A stretch of DNA of 64,000 nucleotides. Source: Ensifer sp. LCM 4579 (GTDB lineage Bacteria; Pseudomonadota; Alphaproteobacteria; Rhizobiales; Rhizobiaceae). The translations under genes were made by a program, and so were the position numbers. The DNA lies in contig NZ_MDDV01000016.1 of assembly GCF_001854885.1 (NCBI RefSeq), forward strand, positions 1-64,000. The letters run 5' to 3'. The notes beneath the pieces are model-generated. The model was given only the letters and a program-made list of their open reading frames with translations. It ran no database searches and was not told the DNA's origin. Below, in pieces: positions 9,741 to 19,339 of this stretch. Numbering within the stretch: position 1 is the first letter of the stretch; each line of letters begins with the position of its first letter.

Positions 9741-10765
9741 TCATGCCGCGGCTCCTGCATTCGGATCGAAGAACTCGCCGGTCTTGAGCATCGCATGCAT
9801 GATCACGGCCAGTTTGCGCGCGACAGCGACGGCGGCTCGTTTGAAGCCGAGCCTCTCCCGGAGTCGGAGACCCCATGTTCGTAGGGCGCTCTCTTTCTTG
9901 CTGCGGGCCAAGATGACGGACGCGGCCTCATAGAGAAGTCCTCGCAAGTGATTGTCGCCACGCCGGGATATATGCCCGTCATAATCGACCTCCCCAGATT
10001 GATACCGACGGGTCGTTAGCCCGATCCAGGCCCCGACATTCCGAGACTTCCTGAAGTTGTCAGGCTCTTCAACGGCAGTGACGAAAGACGTTGCGGTGAT
10101 CGCGCCTACGCCGGGAATAGACATGAGAAGGCAGCAGGCCTGGCTCTCGCGTGCATCCCTGATGAGTTGACGTCCGAGGTCAGCGGCACGGATACGGACA
10201 CTGCGCCAGGCATCCAGAAGCGGTAAGATGATAGCAGCAAGCTGCTCGTGATCGACAAGAAGGCCCCGCACGTTCCGCTCGAACATACTTCCCTTTCCGG
10301 CCGGAACAACAAGACCGAAGGTTTTCATGACGCCGCGGATCTGGTTGGAAAGTTCGATGGTGATGCGAACCAGCCGAGTGCGTGCAGCGACGAGCGTACG
10401 GGTCAGCATGCTGTCGAAGCCCTTGACGCGTACCTCACGAAAGAAGCCCACCTCGGCAAGATGCGCCAGGCCATCGGCATCATTCGCATCGGTTTTGTTA
10501 GGCGCCATATCGAGAGCCGCTTTGGCATGACGCGCATCAATGCAGATCGCCGGCACTCCTTCGGCGCACAGCGCATGATAGAACCACACCGACAGCGGAC
10601 CGGTCTCAAACACCATGCGTCTGACCGCCGGTGCCCGCTTGCGGATGAGCTCGGCAATGAGCTTGGGATCCGAGGCGCACTTCCCGCGCCAGATGCGTTT
10701 GCCGTCGCGGCGGATCGACACCGCCGTCTCTTTCATCGACACTCGAGACCGATATATTCTTCCAT
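9741..10765 (-). pseudogene. IS110-family transposase with a 1-nt deletion at the first DEDD aspartate
   Basis: This is a near full-length IS110-type DEDD transposase. The RuvC-like N-terminal domain holds KTDANDADGLAHLAEVGFF, and the C-terminal transposase_20 domain holds LMSIPGVGAITA and then GLTTRRYQSGEVDYDGH. The natural start at 10765 reads MEEYIGL, but the codon that should encode the first catalytic Asp (Gly-Leu-Asp-Val-Ser) has lost one base near 10743-10746, moving the rest out of frame. A longer frame from 10778 bypasses this but replaces Gly-Leu-Asp with unrelated residues. The copy is therefore very probably inactive. Confidence 0.82.
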
Positions 10766-10961
10766 GGCTGTTCTCCATTCGATGCTTGGGCCTGGCGTCC
10801 AGTCGTGAGCCCGTATTTCCATCCTATCGGGGAACAGCCACCCTCCAAGGCTATGATTGATTTTCAGGTCGACGCGCTCCCGCGATTACCCCATGTGGAC
10901 GCCCCCCGACGGCATCGCTGTGCCAGAATGGCGGTGTTGCAACCATTGGAGGGAGGCGTCC

Positions 10962-11981
10962 GTGCCTGAGGTTACCACGATCGGTCTGGATATCGCGAAG
11001 AATGTTTTCCATGCGTACGGCGCCGACGAGCGCGGTCACGTGCTTTTCAGCAAGAAGCTCAGCCGGGGAAAGGTGTTGGACTTTTTTGCCGCCCAGCCTG
11101 TCTGTACCGTCGCCTTGGAAGCTTGTGGCGGTGCTCATCACTGGGGTCGCGAGCTGATGGACATGGGCCATACGGTCGGCTGATCCCGCCGGCCTACGTG
11201 AAGCCTTTCGTGAAGCGAAACAAGAACGATGCCGTCGATGCTGAGGCGATTTGCGAGGCGGCGCAGCGCCCAAACATGCGGTTCGTCGCCGTGAAAAGCG
11301 AGGAGCAGCAAGCAGCGGCGCTCGTGTTCCGGATTTCGCCAGCGGACCCAACTGATCCACGCGATCCGCGGTCACCTGACGGAATATGGCTGGGTCGCGC
11401 CCAAGGGACCGTCCTATGTGGCGATGCTGGCCGACCTGCTCGATGAGGAGGAGATGGGCTCCTCGTTGCCGCCAGCAGCCCTTGCGATGTTCAGGTTGAT
11501 GTTGGACCTTCTGACCGACCTGGACGGCAGGATCGCCGAACTCGACGGCGAGATTGCGCGGCGCGCCCGCGAGGACGCGGTGTCGCGGCGGTTGATGACG
11601 ATTCCCGGCGTCGGCCCGATCACTGCGACCGCAATCGCGGCGCTAGCTCCGCCGGCCGAGACCTTCGCGAAGGGGCGCGACTTCGCCGCTTGGCTCGGGC
11701 TTGCCCCGCTGCAGAAGTCGACGGGCGGCAAGCAGAAGCTCGGCGCGATCTCAAAGATGGGCGAGCGCACGCTCAGGCGTCTGCTCATCATCGGCAGCAT
11801 GGCGGTCATAAAACAGGCGGCAAGGCGCGGCGCACCGAAGGGCTCATGGCTGGAACAGATGCTGGCGCGCAAACCGCGGATGCTGGTGGCGGTCGCGCTC
11901 GCCAACAAGATGGCACGGATCGTTTGGGCGCTGCTCATGAAGCAGGAGAGTTACCGAGCTCCGGCCGCGGTCACGGCGTAA
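10962..11981 (+). pseudogene. IS110-family (IS1111-like) transposase, two frame breaks
   Basis: The GTG at 10962 opens a frame reading TTIGLDIAKNVFHAYGADE, the DEDD N-terminus with its first Asp intact. The frame breaks near 11180, where GHTV should continue as RLIPPAYVKPFVK; one C appears lost. It breaks again near 11333, where a short deletion removes the residues after LVFR. The C-terminal part to 11981 is intact (MTIPGVGPITATAIAALAPP, then GLAPLQKSTGGKQK). It differs from the copy at 9741. The element continues to roughly 12110 without a gene. Confidence 0.82.
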
Positions 11982-12730
11982 GCCGGACGGGCCTGAGGCC
12001 GTCGGAGACGTGGTCGGTCGAAGGAGGGTATGGCACAACAGTCGGCGAGACGGGGCCGGAAGAACCAGGGCTCACCACCGTGTCAGAGAGCACGCTTAGG
12101 GTGATATGGTTCCGGTCCGCGAACTCCCATACGGGCCCGCAGCCTATGCGCTGCACCAAGAGGCCGGACAGATGACAGCATCCGACAACGTGCCGACCGC
12201 CGAAAAACCGCTTGCGTTTTGCGGGGCGTCCACAGATGATGAAGGACCCATTCGAAGCCATTGGCAACAGCTTTTCGCCTATCAAGCTGTAATATTCGAC
12301 CTAAACGTATCGAGCTAACTTAGGACGTCCGGCGCGCGTATTTTGCGAACACAACCCACGTCCAAAGTGAGGCAAGCGGTGTATCTGGCGCTGGAACCAA
12401 GGAAGCCTGGCATGCAGTAAGCTGACGAGACTGGCCGAACTCCCCCGCCAGCGACTCCCCGTGTGTCTTCCGGGTCGACCAAACGCAGGAAATCTGACCG
12501 GAGGCCTGATCGCTTGCCTTCGCACTTGAGGCAGACTGTCGTGGACTCCCCGGCTTCGCACAGGCTCTTATGGGTAATCACCCTCGGGCGATTGGCCGTG
12601 AGAGGCCTGCGGCTCGGCGCATCGTCCGCGACTGGGATCGATGAGGTTTCAACAGCGGCTTGGCCCAGAGCTGACCCCTACTTTCATTTGGGTGTGCATC
12701 TTCACTTGGAACTTTGCCATCACGTACACA
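11982..12730. other. Gap after the IS110 copy
   Basis: The first 130 bp are probably the 3' end of the IS110-type element. Minus-strand frames at 12301-12581 give no recognisable family. I see no clear gene. Confidence 0.4.
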
Positions 12731-13417
12731 TTAAGAGTCGTCACAAGAAAGCGCCTCGGCAGGTTTTCTACTGGTCACGTTCAGCCGTAGGTACTGATCG
12801 GAACTGGACCTGAGCGCGAAATTGGCCGCCGCGAGATCAACGGCATCGTTCACCACACGTTTAGGTTCGGCACACATGATGTGGATCGGGTGTGCATGAA
12901 TACCCAATGCGGTTTCAAAGAACTCGAGATCGTCATGCGTGAGATGCCGGCGGTTTCGAGCAATAGCCCGAACGAACGCAGGGTGAAACTTATAGACGCC
13001 CACTAGGTTCGAATCTGCAGAGGCGTGATTCTGACTTGGAGGGCGACGGGGTAGGATTGCCTTAAGGCGTAGCGCATAGTCCGCTAGTACGCGCAGGGAT
13101 CGTCAGCCCTGTGTTTTGCTGACTACGGCAATGTTGCGGTCTTGCGACCGCAACAGGCGCGCGATCAACTCGAAATCGATGACGACATTTTCGGTGAACA
13201 CCAGAACGTCCCCACCAACGTGGGCGATTTCCTTTGTCGTTGCCGCGTCCACGAGACGTCCGGCGTTCGGTCTGGGCAGAGCGCGTAAGCAGAGCTCCAT
13301 TCCATTCAGCTCGTCACCGAAGTCGCTGGAGATGTCGCCCAAAGTCCTCCGGGCCTCCTCTGTACCCAGCGCGTGCCAGTTGACAAAATAAGCGTCGCAG
13401 AACCGAGGTGCCCTCAA
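12731..13417 (-). pseudogene. Possible broken nucleotidyltransferase-like gene
   Basis: Two minus-strand frames (13103-13417 and 12731-13003) look like consecutive parts of one protein separated by about 100 bp of damage. The first ends with [20 protein letters not shown], resembling the strand-helix of sugar-nucleotide transferases around the metal-binding Asp. The second begins [14 protein letters not shown] and holds a segment like a C-terminal active-site strand, ending [17 protein letters not shown]. The family call is by pattern only. No intact copy is in the window. Confidence 0.3.
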
Positions 13418-13553
13418 CCACGCCTAGTCTAGGTGCAATCGACATTCAGGATTGAACTAACCCGCTGACGCGGGAGAGGTCGGGTTTGGAGGCGCGGTCT
13501 CCTGATGGGATGTTGGGGTGTTGAGAACCAACCCCTGACCAGGAGACCGACCG

Positions 13554-14423
13554 ATGACCGACGCCCCGGCAGCGGTGAGCCCGCTGCGCCGCCGCATGAT
13601 CGACGACATGACGCTCCGCAACCTGTCGCCGGCCACGCAACGATCCTACCTGCATGCCGTGACAAAGTTCAGCCGGTATTTCGGCCGCTCGCCGGATCGG
13701 CTGGGGCTGGAGGATGTGCGCGCCTTCCAGGTGTACCTGGTGTCGCAGGGCATCTCCTGGCCGGCGCTCAACCAGACGGTTTGCGCGCTGCGGTTCTTTT
13801 ACGGCGTGACACTGGACCGGGCCGAGATCCCCGAGCGGATTGCCTATGCGCGCACGCCGCGCAAGCTGCCGGCGATCTTGAGCGCCGACGAGGTCGTGCG
13901 CTTTCTCGAAGCGGTGCCGTCCTTGAAGGCGCGCACGGCGCTGACGACCGCCTATGCCGCGGGACTGCGTGCCTCGGAGACGGTGAGCCTGAAGGTCGCC
14001 GACATCGACAGCCAGCGCATGGTGATCCAGGTCCATCACGGCAAGGGCGCCAAGGATCGCACGGTGATGCTATCGCCGCAGCTGCTTGCCATCCTGCGCA
14101 CCTATTGGCGGCTGGCGCGCCCAAGGAACTGGCTGTTTCCCGGACGGGGCGACAAGCCGATCGATGTACAGGTGCTTTATGCCGCCTGCCGTTCGGCGAC
14201 CAAGGCGGCGGGATTGACCAAGCGGGTCAGCGTGCACACGCTGCGGCACAGCTTTGCCACCCATCTGCTCGAGAGCGGCGTCGATATCCGCATCATCCAG
14301 GTGCTGCTCGGACACACCCACCTGTCGACGACGGCGCGCTACACCCAGGTGGCGACAACCACGATCACCCGGACCGAGAGCCCGCTCGATCGGCTACGCC
14401 TCGAGGTCGTGCCGCCGGCCTGA
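13554..14423 (+). CDS. Tyrosine recombinase/integrase of the IS91-type element
   Basis: This 289-residue XerC/D-like recombinase has an N-terminal SAM-like core-binding domain (RNLSPATQRSYLHAVTKFSR) and a C-terminal catalytic domain. The catalytic residues are visible: Arg in AAGLRASE, Lys in HGKGAKDR, His-x-x-Arg in HTLRHSFATHL, His in LLGHTHLSTT and the Tyr in ARYTQVA. Companion recombinases of this kind sit upstream of the transposase in many rhizobial IS91-type elements. Ten bases separate the two genes, so they are probably cotranscribed. The start follows GACCAGGAGACCGACCG. Confidence 0.92.
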   Translation: MTDAPAAVSPLRRRMIDDMTLRNLSPATQRSYLHAVTKFSRYFGRSPDRLGLEDVRAFQVYLVSQGISWPALNQTVCALRFFYGVTLDRAEIPERIAYARTPRKLPAILSADEVVRFLEAVPSLKARTALTTAYAAGLRASETVSLKVADIDSQRMVIQVHHGKGAKDRTVMLSPQLLAILRTYWRLARPRNWLFPGRGDKPIDVQVLYAACRSATKAAGLTKRVSVHTLRHSFATHLLESGVDIRIIQVLLGHTHLSTTARYTQVATTTITRTESPLDRLRLEVVPPA

Positions 14424-14432
14424 GATCGCCCG

Positions 14433-15596
14433 ATGCGACCGGTGCTGGAGGTGGCGGACATCTTCCGCCGCCATGGCCTCGCCTATCGTCGTACCCATGA
14501 CGGTCATCTCGGCCGGGGGGAGCGCCGCGTCATGGCGGCGATCGCGCTGTGCCGGACGGCGGCGCTCGGCGGCCATGTTGAGACCTGCGACGATTGCGCC
14601 TTGAGCCGCGTCGCCTACAACTCGTGTCGCAACCGCCACTGCCCCAAATGCCAGGGTGCCGCCCGCGATCGCTGGCTCGCCGACCGTGAGGCCGATCTGT
14701 TGCCGGTGCCGTACTTCCATGTCGTGTTCACCGTGCCGGCCGAGATCGGCGCGATCGCCTATCAGAACAAGCGGCAGCTCTATACGATCCTGTTCGAGGC
14801 GGCCGCCGAGACGCTCAAGACCATTGCCGCCGATCCCAAGCATCTCGACGGCGAACTCGGCTTCCTCGCCATCCTCCACACCTGGGGGCAGACGCTGACC
14901 CATCACCCGCATCTCCACTGCCTTGTCCCCGGCGGCGTGCTGGCTGCCGATGGCGGACGCTGGATCGCCTGTCGCCGCCGCCGTTTCTTCCTGCCGGTCC
15001 GGGTGCTCTCCCGGCTGTTCCGCCGCCTGTTCCTCGAGCGCTTGCTGGCAGCGCAGGCGGCCGGAGGCCTGCGTTTCTTCGGTGCCCTTGAACCGCTTGG
15101 CGACGGCAACGCCCTGGCCCGGGCGCTGCGTCCGCTGCGCAAGAAGCGCTGGGTCGTCTATGCCAAGCCGCCGTTCGGATCGCCCGAACGGGTGCTCGCC
15201 TATCTCGGCCGCTACACCCATCGCGTCGCCATCGCCAACAGCCGCCTCGTCAGCGCCGACGCCACCGGCGTAACCTTCCGCTGGCGCGACTACCGCCACG
15301 GCAATGCCCGACGCTCCATGACGCTGGCACCGCACGAGTTCATCCGCCGCTTCCTGCTCCACTGCCTGCCCGACGGTTTCCACCGCATCCGCCATTACGG
15401 CTTCCTCGCCAACGGCATCCGCCGCGCCCGCCTCGCCGTCATCAGGCGACTGCTGGCCGATGCCCCGCCGCAACGCCACCGGGCCGAAGCTTGTCGGCGC
15501 GTCCCCTTCGATCCGACCGTCTGTCCCTGCTGCGGCGGCATCCTGCGCGTCACCGCCAGACTGCAGCCGATGCGACCATGGGCCGACACGTCATGA
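14433..15596 (+). CDS. IS91-family HUH transposase
   Basis: This 387-residue rolling-circle transposase has an N-terminal zinc ribbon (CDDC, then CRNRHCPKCQ), the HUH-type metal site in HHPHLHCLVPGG and the catalytic tyrosine in AYLGRYTHRVAIAN. A second Cys pair, VCPCCGG, lies close to the C-terminus. The length is normal and no frame break is seen. It nicks and transfers one strand in rolling-circle transposition. Confidence 0.92.
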   Translation: MRPVLEVADIFRRHGLAYRRTHDGHLGRGERRVMAAIALCRTAALGGHVETCDDCALSRVAYNSCRNRHCPKCQGAARDRWLADREADLLPVPYFHVVFTVPAEIGAIAYQNKRQLYTILFEAAAETLKTIAADPKHLDGELGFLAILHTWGQTLTHHPHLHCLVPGGVLAADGGRWIACRRRRFFLPVRVLSRLFRRLFLERLLAAQAAGGLRFFGALEPLGDGNALARALRPLRKKRWVVYAKPPFGSPERVLAYLGRYTHRVAIANSRLVSADATGVTFRWRDYRHGNARRSMTLAPHEFIRRFLLHCLPDGFHRIRHYGFLANGIRRARLAVIRRLLADAPPQRHRAEACRRVPFDPTVCPCCGGILRVTARLQPMRPWADTS

Positions 15597-16007
15597 CTGC
15601 ACGCCGCCGCGCCCATTGGTCCCGACAGTCTTGCCGCACCGGCCGAGGTCAGTGCGACAGGGGTCTGTATCCCCTGCGTCATCCCGCTCAGGTTCTGGCT
15701 CTGCCAAAGCTGCGCTCAATACCCGGTGTTCCCCGCAACGCCAGCACTGGACGCCGCCACACCGCGGCATTGCCCTTACCGCCGCGGCGCGCGCCATCAC
15801 TACCGGCGCGCCACGATCAAACGCCGTAGCACTAAATCCATAGCGCCGTGCCAGCGTCAGCGGGCCAGTTCAATCCGGCTTCAATGAGGTCGCGCACGGC
15901 GTCCGATCGCCAGCGCATCCCCGCGCGACCTCACAGAACCCTCCCGATTCCCATCGGTCGTTTGCTGTGATTCACAGAGTTCCGCATTTTCCAAGCGGAG
16001 CGGAGCG

Positions 16008-16757
16008 ATGGCGATCAAGCGATACGAACTGAGCGAGGCGCAGTGGGCACGGATAGCGGCGTTGTTGCCGGGCAAGGCCGGTGACCCTGGCCGGACGGGC
16101 GTCGATAACCGGCTGTTCGTCAACGGCTGCTTGTGGGTGCTGCGTTCCGGGGCGCACTGGCGCGACCTGCCGGAACGTTATGGCAAGTGGAAGACCGTGC
16201 ATCGCCGTTTCAGCCGTTGGTGCCATGCCGGCGTGTGGGAGCGGGTATTCGCGGTGCTGACCGCCGACCACGACAACCAATACCTGATGCTCGACAGCAC
16301 CATCGTGCGCGCCCATCAACAGGCGGCGAGCGGAAAAGGAGGGCCAAGGATCAGGCTCTGGGGCGTTCCCGAGGGGGACTGACCACCAAGATCCACATGC
16401 TGGCCGATGCCCTCGGACGCCCGCTGCGCCTGATCGTCACCGCCGGCCAGGTCGGTGACGTCACCCAGGCAGAAGCCTTGCTGAAGGGGTGGTCCTGTGC
16501 CGCCGTCCTCGCCGACAAAGCCTATGACAGCAATGCCCTGCGCGAGACGATCGCCGTCATGAGGGCCGAGGCGGTCATCCCCTCAAACCGCTCGCGCAAG
16601 GCCACCATCCCGCATGACGCCGAAGCGTATCGGCACCGCAACCGGATCGAACGCTGCTTCAACCGCCTCAAACATTTTCGCCGCTTTGCCACCCGCTATG
16701 ATCGGCGACAATCCACTTCAACGGCTTTGCCTTACTCGCCGCCGCAATGATCTGGCT
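16008..16757 (+). CDS. IS5-family (IS427-like) transposase in two overlapping frames
   Basis: The first frame (16008-16382) holds the N-terminal DUF4096-like domain and the start of the DDE domain, ending LDSTIVRAHQQAASGKGG. The second frame overlaps it and continues GRSRGGLTTKIHMLADALG, DKAYDSNA and then RNRIERCFNRLKHFRR. The switch lies at GGAAAAGGAGGG near 16331-16345. In this IS group a programmed frameshift at such A-rich runs joins the two frames, so this one can be functional. A second shift after RRFATRYDRR (about 16710) alters the last 20 residues, which would normally end HFNGFALLAAAMIWL; this suggests real damage near the 3' end. Confidence 0.75.
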
Positions 16758-17335
16758 CGGATGAATGTCGATTCGCCCTAGGGCTGCTGAAAAGCACTTT
16801 TCCCCGGTCGAGATTGTCTTTTGTGGGTCGGTGATGACAATCGCCAAGCTTTGCACTGCGAGCATTTTGCCGATCCTCGAACTAAGAACGTCCTCCAATC
16901 TAGCCGAGGATCGAGCGCTCTATCCACTACCAATCCAAATAGCTGCTAAGCTTGGCTTCACGTTAGGATTATGGTGAGATGCGCCAAAGAGCTGAGGATT
17001 GTCAAAAGATCAACACGTGGACATGGTCGGCCGTGGTGCGCGTCCGGTCGGGCCCTCTTCATCCGTATCGACGCCAATCCTCCTTTTCGCGGGCCCCACA
17101 AGCAGCAGGAACCAGTCCTGATCAGACATTGCGCTCCGGAAACAGCCGTTGACGGTCTTATGGAGGCGTTTTGCACGGCTTCCCAAGCCGGGTAGTCTGT
17201 GACAACAACGGCGATATCGACCATAGATGGCGGCGGACTTCTGGCACACCATCTGCTCCAGCATCCGAGCAGGCCTCCAGAGCTTTCGGCGAACGACGCC
17301 CGCAATTTCTCCCCGTCTCCAGCGTCAAGTCAGGC
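16758..17335. other. Gap after the IS5 copy
   Basis: Frames on both strands at 16958-17349 show no family I recognise. They may be old transposase debris. I see no RNA gene or regulatory structure. Confidence 0.35.
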
Positions 17336-17938
17336 TCACGAAACATCAAAACGCTCGAGCATTTTCTTAAGCTGAACGTTCTGCAGACAAAGTTTTTGAG
17401 CCTGCCGTCGTCGCAGCTCTTTGATTTCCTCGTCGAGGATTGCTACTTCGTTGAAGAAAGTATCCCCGGAAGATGACGGTTGTACGCTTTGCGCTTTGTT
17501 TGTGGCGACAGCGCTTCGCGCAACCACCCGGGTGCGGGCTCTCTTCGGACGTTCTTGGGGCGTGATTCGCGGTCTTCCTTGAGGCTTTTTGCTTTTCTCG
17601 CTTTTCGGCCCCAACGCCCTCCCCTCGGCGCCCGAACGATGGCTTTCACCTCGCGCAGGTGTCTTAGCCTTTTGAATATCACTCAGCGGGCTCATCTGCT
17701 GCGCGAGATTGGGATCGCTTTTCGGCTTATCCGACAACGTCGACACTTGATCAACCGGGCCGTCTGCATCGCGATCAGCTGGGCTGAAAGCTTCTGTTAA
17801 ATCATCGGGCGGCGGTGCCAACTTGTTTTCCGCTTCGCTTTCGAGACCCTCAGCGTCATGCAAAAACGAATTCTCTTGCAGCTTCGCCGGTCGTCGCCGC
17901 GACGACAGTCCAGCAAGGAATTTCCACGGTGATTTCAT
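17336..17938 (-). CDS. Conserved rhizobial hypothetical protein, charged and coiled-coil
   Basis: This 200-residue protein of unknown function begins MKSPWKFLAGLSSRRRP. It has a long low-complexity middle rich in Ser, Pro, Asp and Lys, then a C-terminal helix (DEEIKELRRRQAQKLCLQ and LKKMLERFD) likely to form a coiled coil. The start at 17938 follows GAGGTAGGAACACT and is much better supported than the longer frame. I recall similar proteins scattered over rhizobial accessory replicons, but I do not know a function. It is followed upstream by a response-regulator pseudogene on the same strand. Confidence 0.65.
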   Translation of the reverse strand: MKSPWKFLAGLSSRRRPAKLQENSFLHDAEGLESEAENKLAPPPDDLTEAFSPADRDADGPVDQVSTLSDKPKSDPNLAQQMSPLSDIQKAKTPARGESHRSGAEGRALGPKSEKSKKPQGRPRITPQERPKRARTRVVARSAVATNKAQSVQPSSSGDTFFNEVAILDEEIKELRRRQAQKLCLQNVQLKKMLERFDVS

Positions 17939-18360
17939 AGTGTTCCTACCTCGAAAACGTGGACTGCCATTCCCGCTGCAGCCATGTACCTTCACACGTG
18001 GTTTCGGCCAGGCACCTTGACGGGCGGTCGACGAATCTCTCCCCTGCTCAAGATGGACTGAGGGCCATTGTCTCGACAAGCGCCTTTTGATGATCGCGTG
18101 ACGGTCTCCACGATCGGTTCTGCGGTATCTATGGGCCGGCACCATCCGGGCGTCGAGAGCTTAACCCCGGAGCGCCGCAGGGAGCGCCTGAGAGGCGGTG
18201 CATTCTGACTATCGATCGGAAGAGGCGAAAACGCTAGCCCCCGTCAGATCCATTTGATTGGAATGGCTCGCTTTCATCTAACGAAAGGGATTGATGGAAA
18301 TCCACCGACCGGTCGGTCCCACAGAAATGCGGCCAAAGACGAAAAGGATGATGTGCGCGG

Positions 18361-19085
18361 TCAATGACTGCGCGTCCTCAGTTCCTCAACGTTTACGACG
18401 GTGTCGAAAACATAACCCGCGCCCCGCTCCGTGCGAATATACTGCGGACTTGACCCACTGCCTTGCCCCAGTTTTCGCCGAAGGCGCAGGATTTGAACAT
18501 CGATGCTGCGGTCGTAAACGTCTTGATCGTAGACGCGCGTCGCCGCCAGAAGCTGCTCGCGCGAAAGGACTCGGCCTGGATTTTTGAGAAAGGCCATCAG
18601 GAGGTTGAACTCGCCCGCAGTGAGCTTGACTTCACGATCGGTCCCTCGGCGCAAGCGGCGGCGTTTCGCGCTGACTCGCCAGTCATCGAAATGGAAGATC
18701 TTGTTTGGGTCACGACCCGGCCGCTCGCGTAAAGCCGCACGCACGCGGGCCAGGAACTCCGGCAAACCAAAGGGCTTGCTGATGTAGTCGCGGCGGGTTC
18801 CGACTCCGATCAGCTTCTCGGCCTCATCAAGTTGGTCACCGCCGACGATGATGATCGGAAAATCTAGCTTGGCGCTAAAATCCCGAACGAGCCGAAGACC
18901 ATCTTCTCGGCCGACGCTAAGATCGACGATTGCTAAATCAATCGCTTCGGAAGCCATCTTGACGGCGGCCCGCTGGCCGTTCTCCACCGCTCTCGCGCTA
19001 AACTCATGCTTAGATGCTTAGACAAGGAATCCACGAGTAATTTCCTCATTGAAGCGTCCCGACTGATAATCAGAATGTTCTTCAT
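18361..19085 (-). pseudogene. OmpR/PhoB-type response regulator broken by an 8-bp duplication
   Basis: The N-terminal receiver starts at 19085 (MKNILIISRDASMRKLLVDS, preceded by AGGAG). The remaining receiver and the winged-helix DNA-binding domain are in another frame ending at 18361. Key residues survive: the phospho-acceptor Asp in LAIVDLS, the Lys in YISKPF and the effector signature VDVQILRLRRKLG. The break is an exact tandem duplication of ATGCTTAG at 19006-19013 and 19014-19021. Removing one copy restores SKHEFSARAVENGQ and a complete protein of about 238 residues. Translation restart at 18987 would give a receiver lacking its first strand and acidic pocket. Confidence 0.88.
19006..19021. 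repeat. 8-bp tandem duplication that shifts the response-regulator frame
   Basis: ATGCTTAG occurs twice without a spacer. One copy fits the ancestral reading frame; two copies shift it by two bases. The structure is the kind that slips back and forth during replication, so reversion is possible. Confidence 0.92.
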
Positions 19086-19339
19086 AATCACTCCTGCTGA
19101 CTGCAGCCTTCGCTTCGTGGGTGGTAACCAAATAGGAACGATCAGGAGGTGGGACAATATTCATCAGGCGCATAGCAGCATAGCGCAGACAAATAGCGCT
19201 TTGCGGAGCATGCTGCAGTGGACCAGGAACCGAGTTCTCCAGCCCGCCAGTCTTTGACCGTTCGCGTTCTGCTGATTTAACTCAGAGTATTGCCGGCGCG
19301 GTAGGGCTACGTCGTCATAGACCGGTCGCTCTTGCTAGG
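19086..19339. other. Region upstream of the response regulator
   Basis: This holds the likely promoter of the minus-strand response-regulator gene. No frame with similarity is seen. Confidence 0.35.

Larger units (their letters stand above)
13451..15946 (+). mobile_element. IS91-type element with its own tyrosine recombinase
   Basis: The element carries a tyrosine recombinase and an HUH transposase in tandem. A 21-bp inverted repeat with two mismatches brackets the core: ATTGAACTAACCCGCTGACGC at 13451-13471 and its complement at 15854-15874. Similarity to the remnant at 5275-5560 continues about 72 bp past the right repeat, to CTCACAGAACCCTCC near 15946, so the true right end is probably there. 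Both genes look intact, making this the element in the window most likely to be still mobile. Debris of the same type lies at 3799, 5275 and 45580. Confidence 0.82.

Noticed and set aside
13505-14500. Plus-strand frame of 331 codons overlapping the IS91 recombinase
   Set aside because: It is out of frame with the recombinase that carries all catalytic residues. The translation is Arg/Gly/Ala-rich noise.
14394-15479. Long minus-strand frame of 361 codons across the IS91 transposase
   Set aside because: It lies fully antisense to a well-supported transposase in GC-rich DNA, and its translation is repetitive Gln/Glu/Gly/Ala/Arg-rich sequence with no domain.
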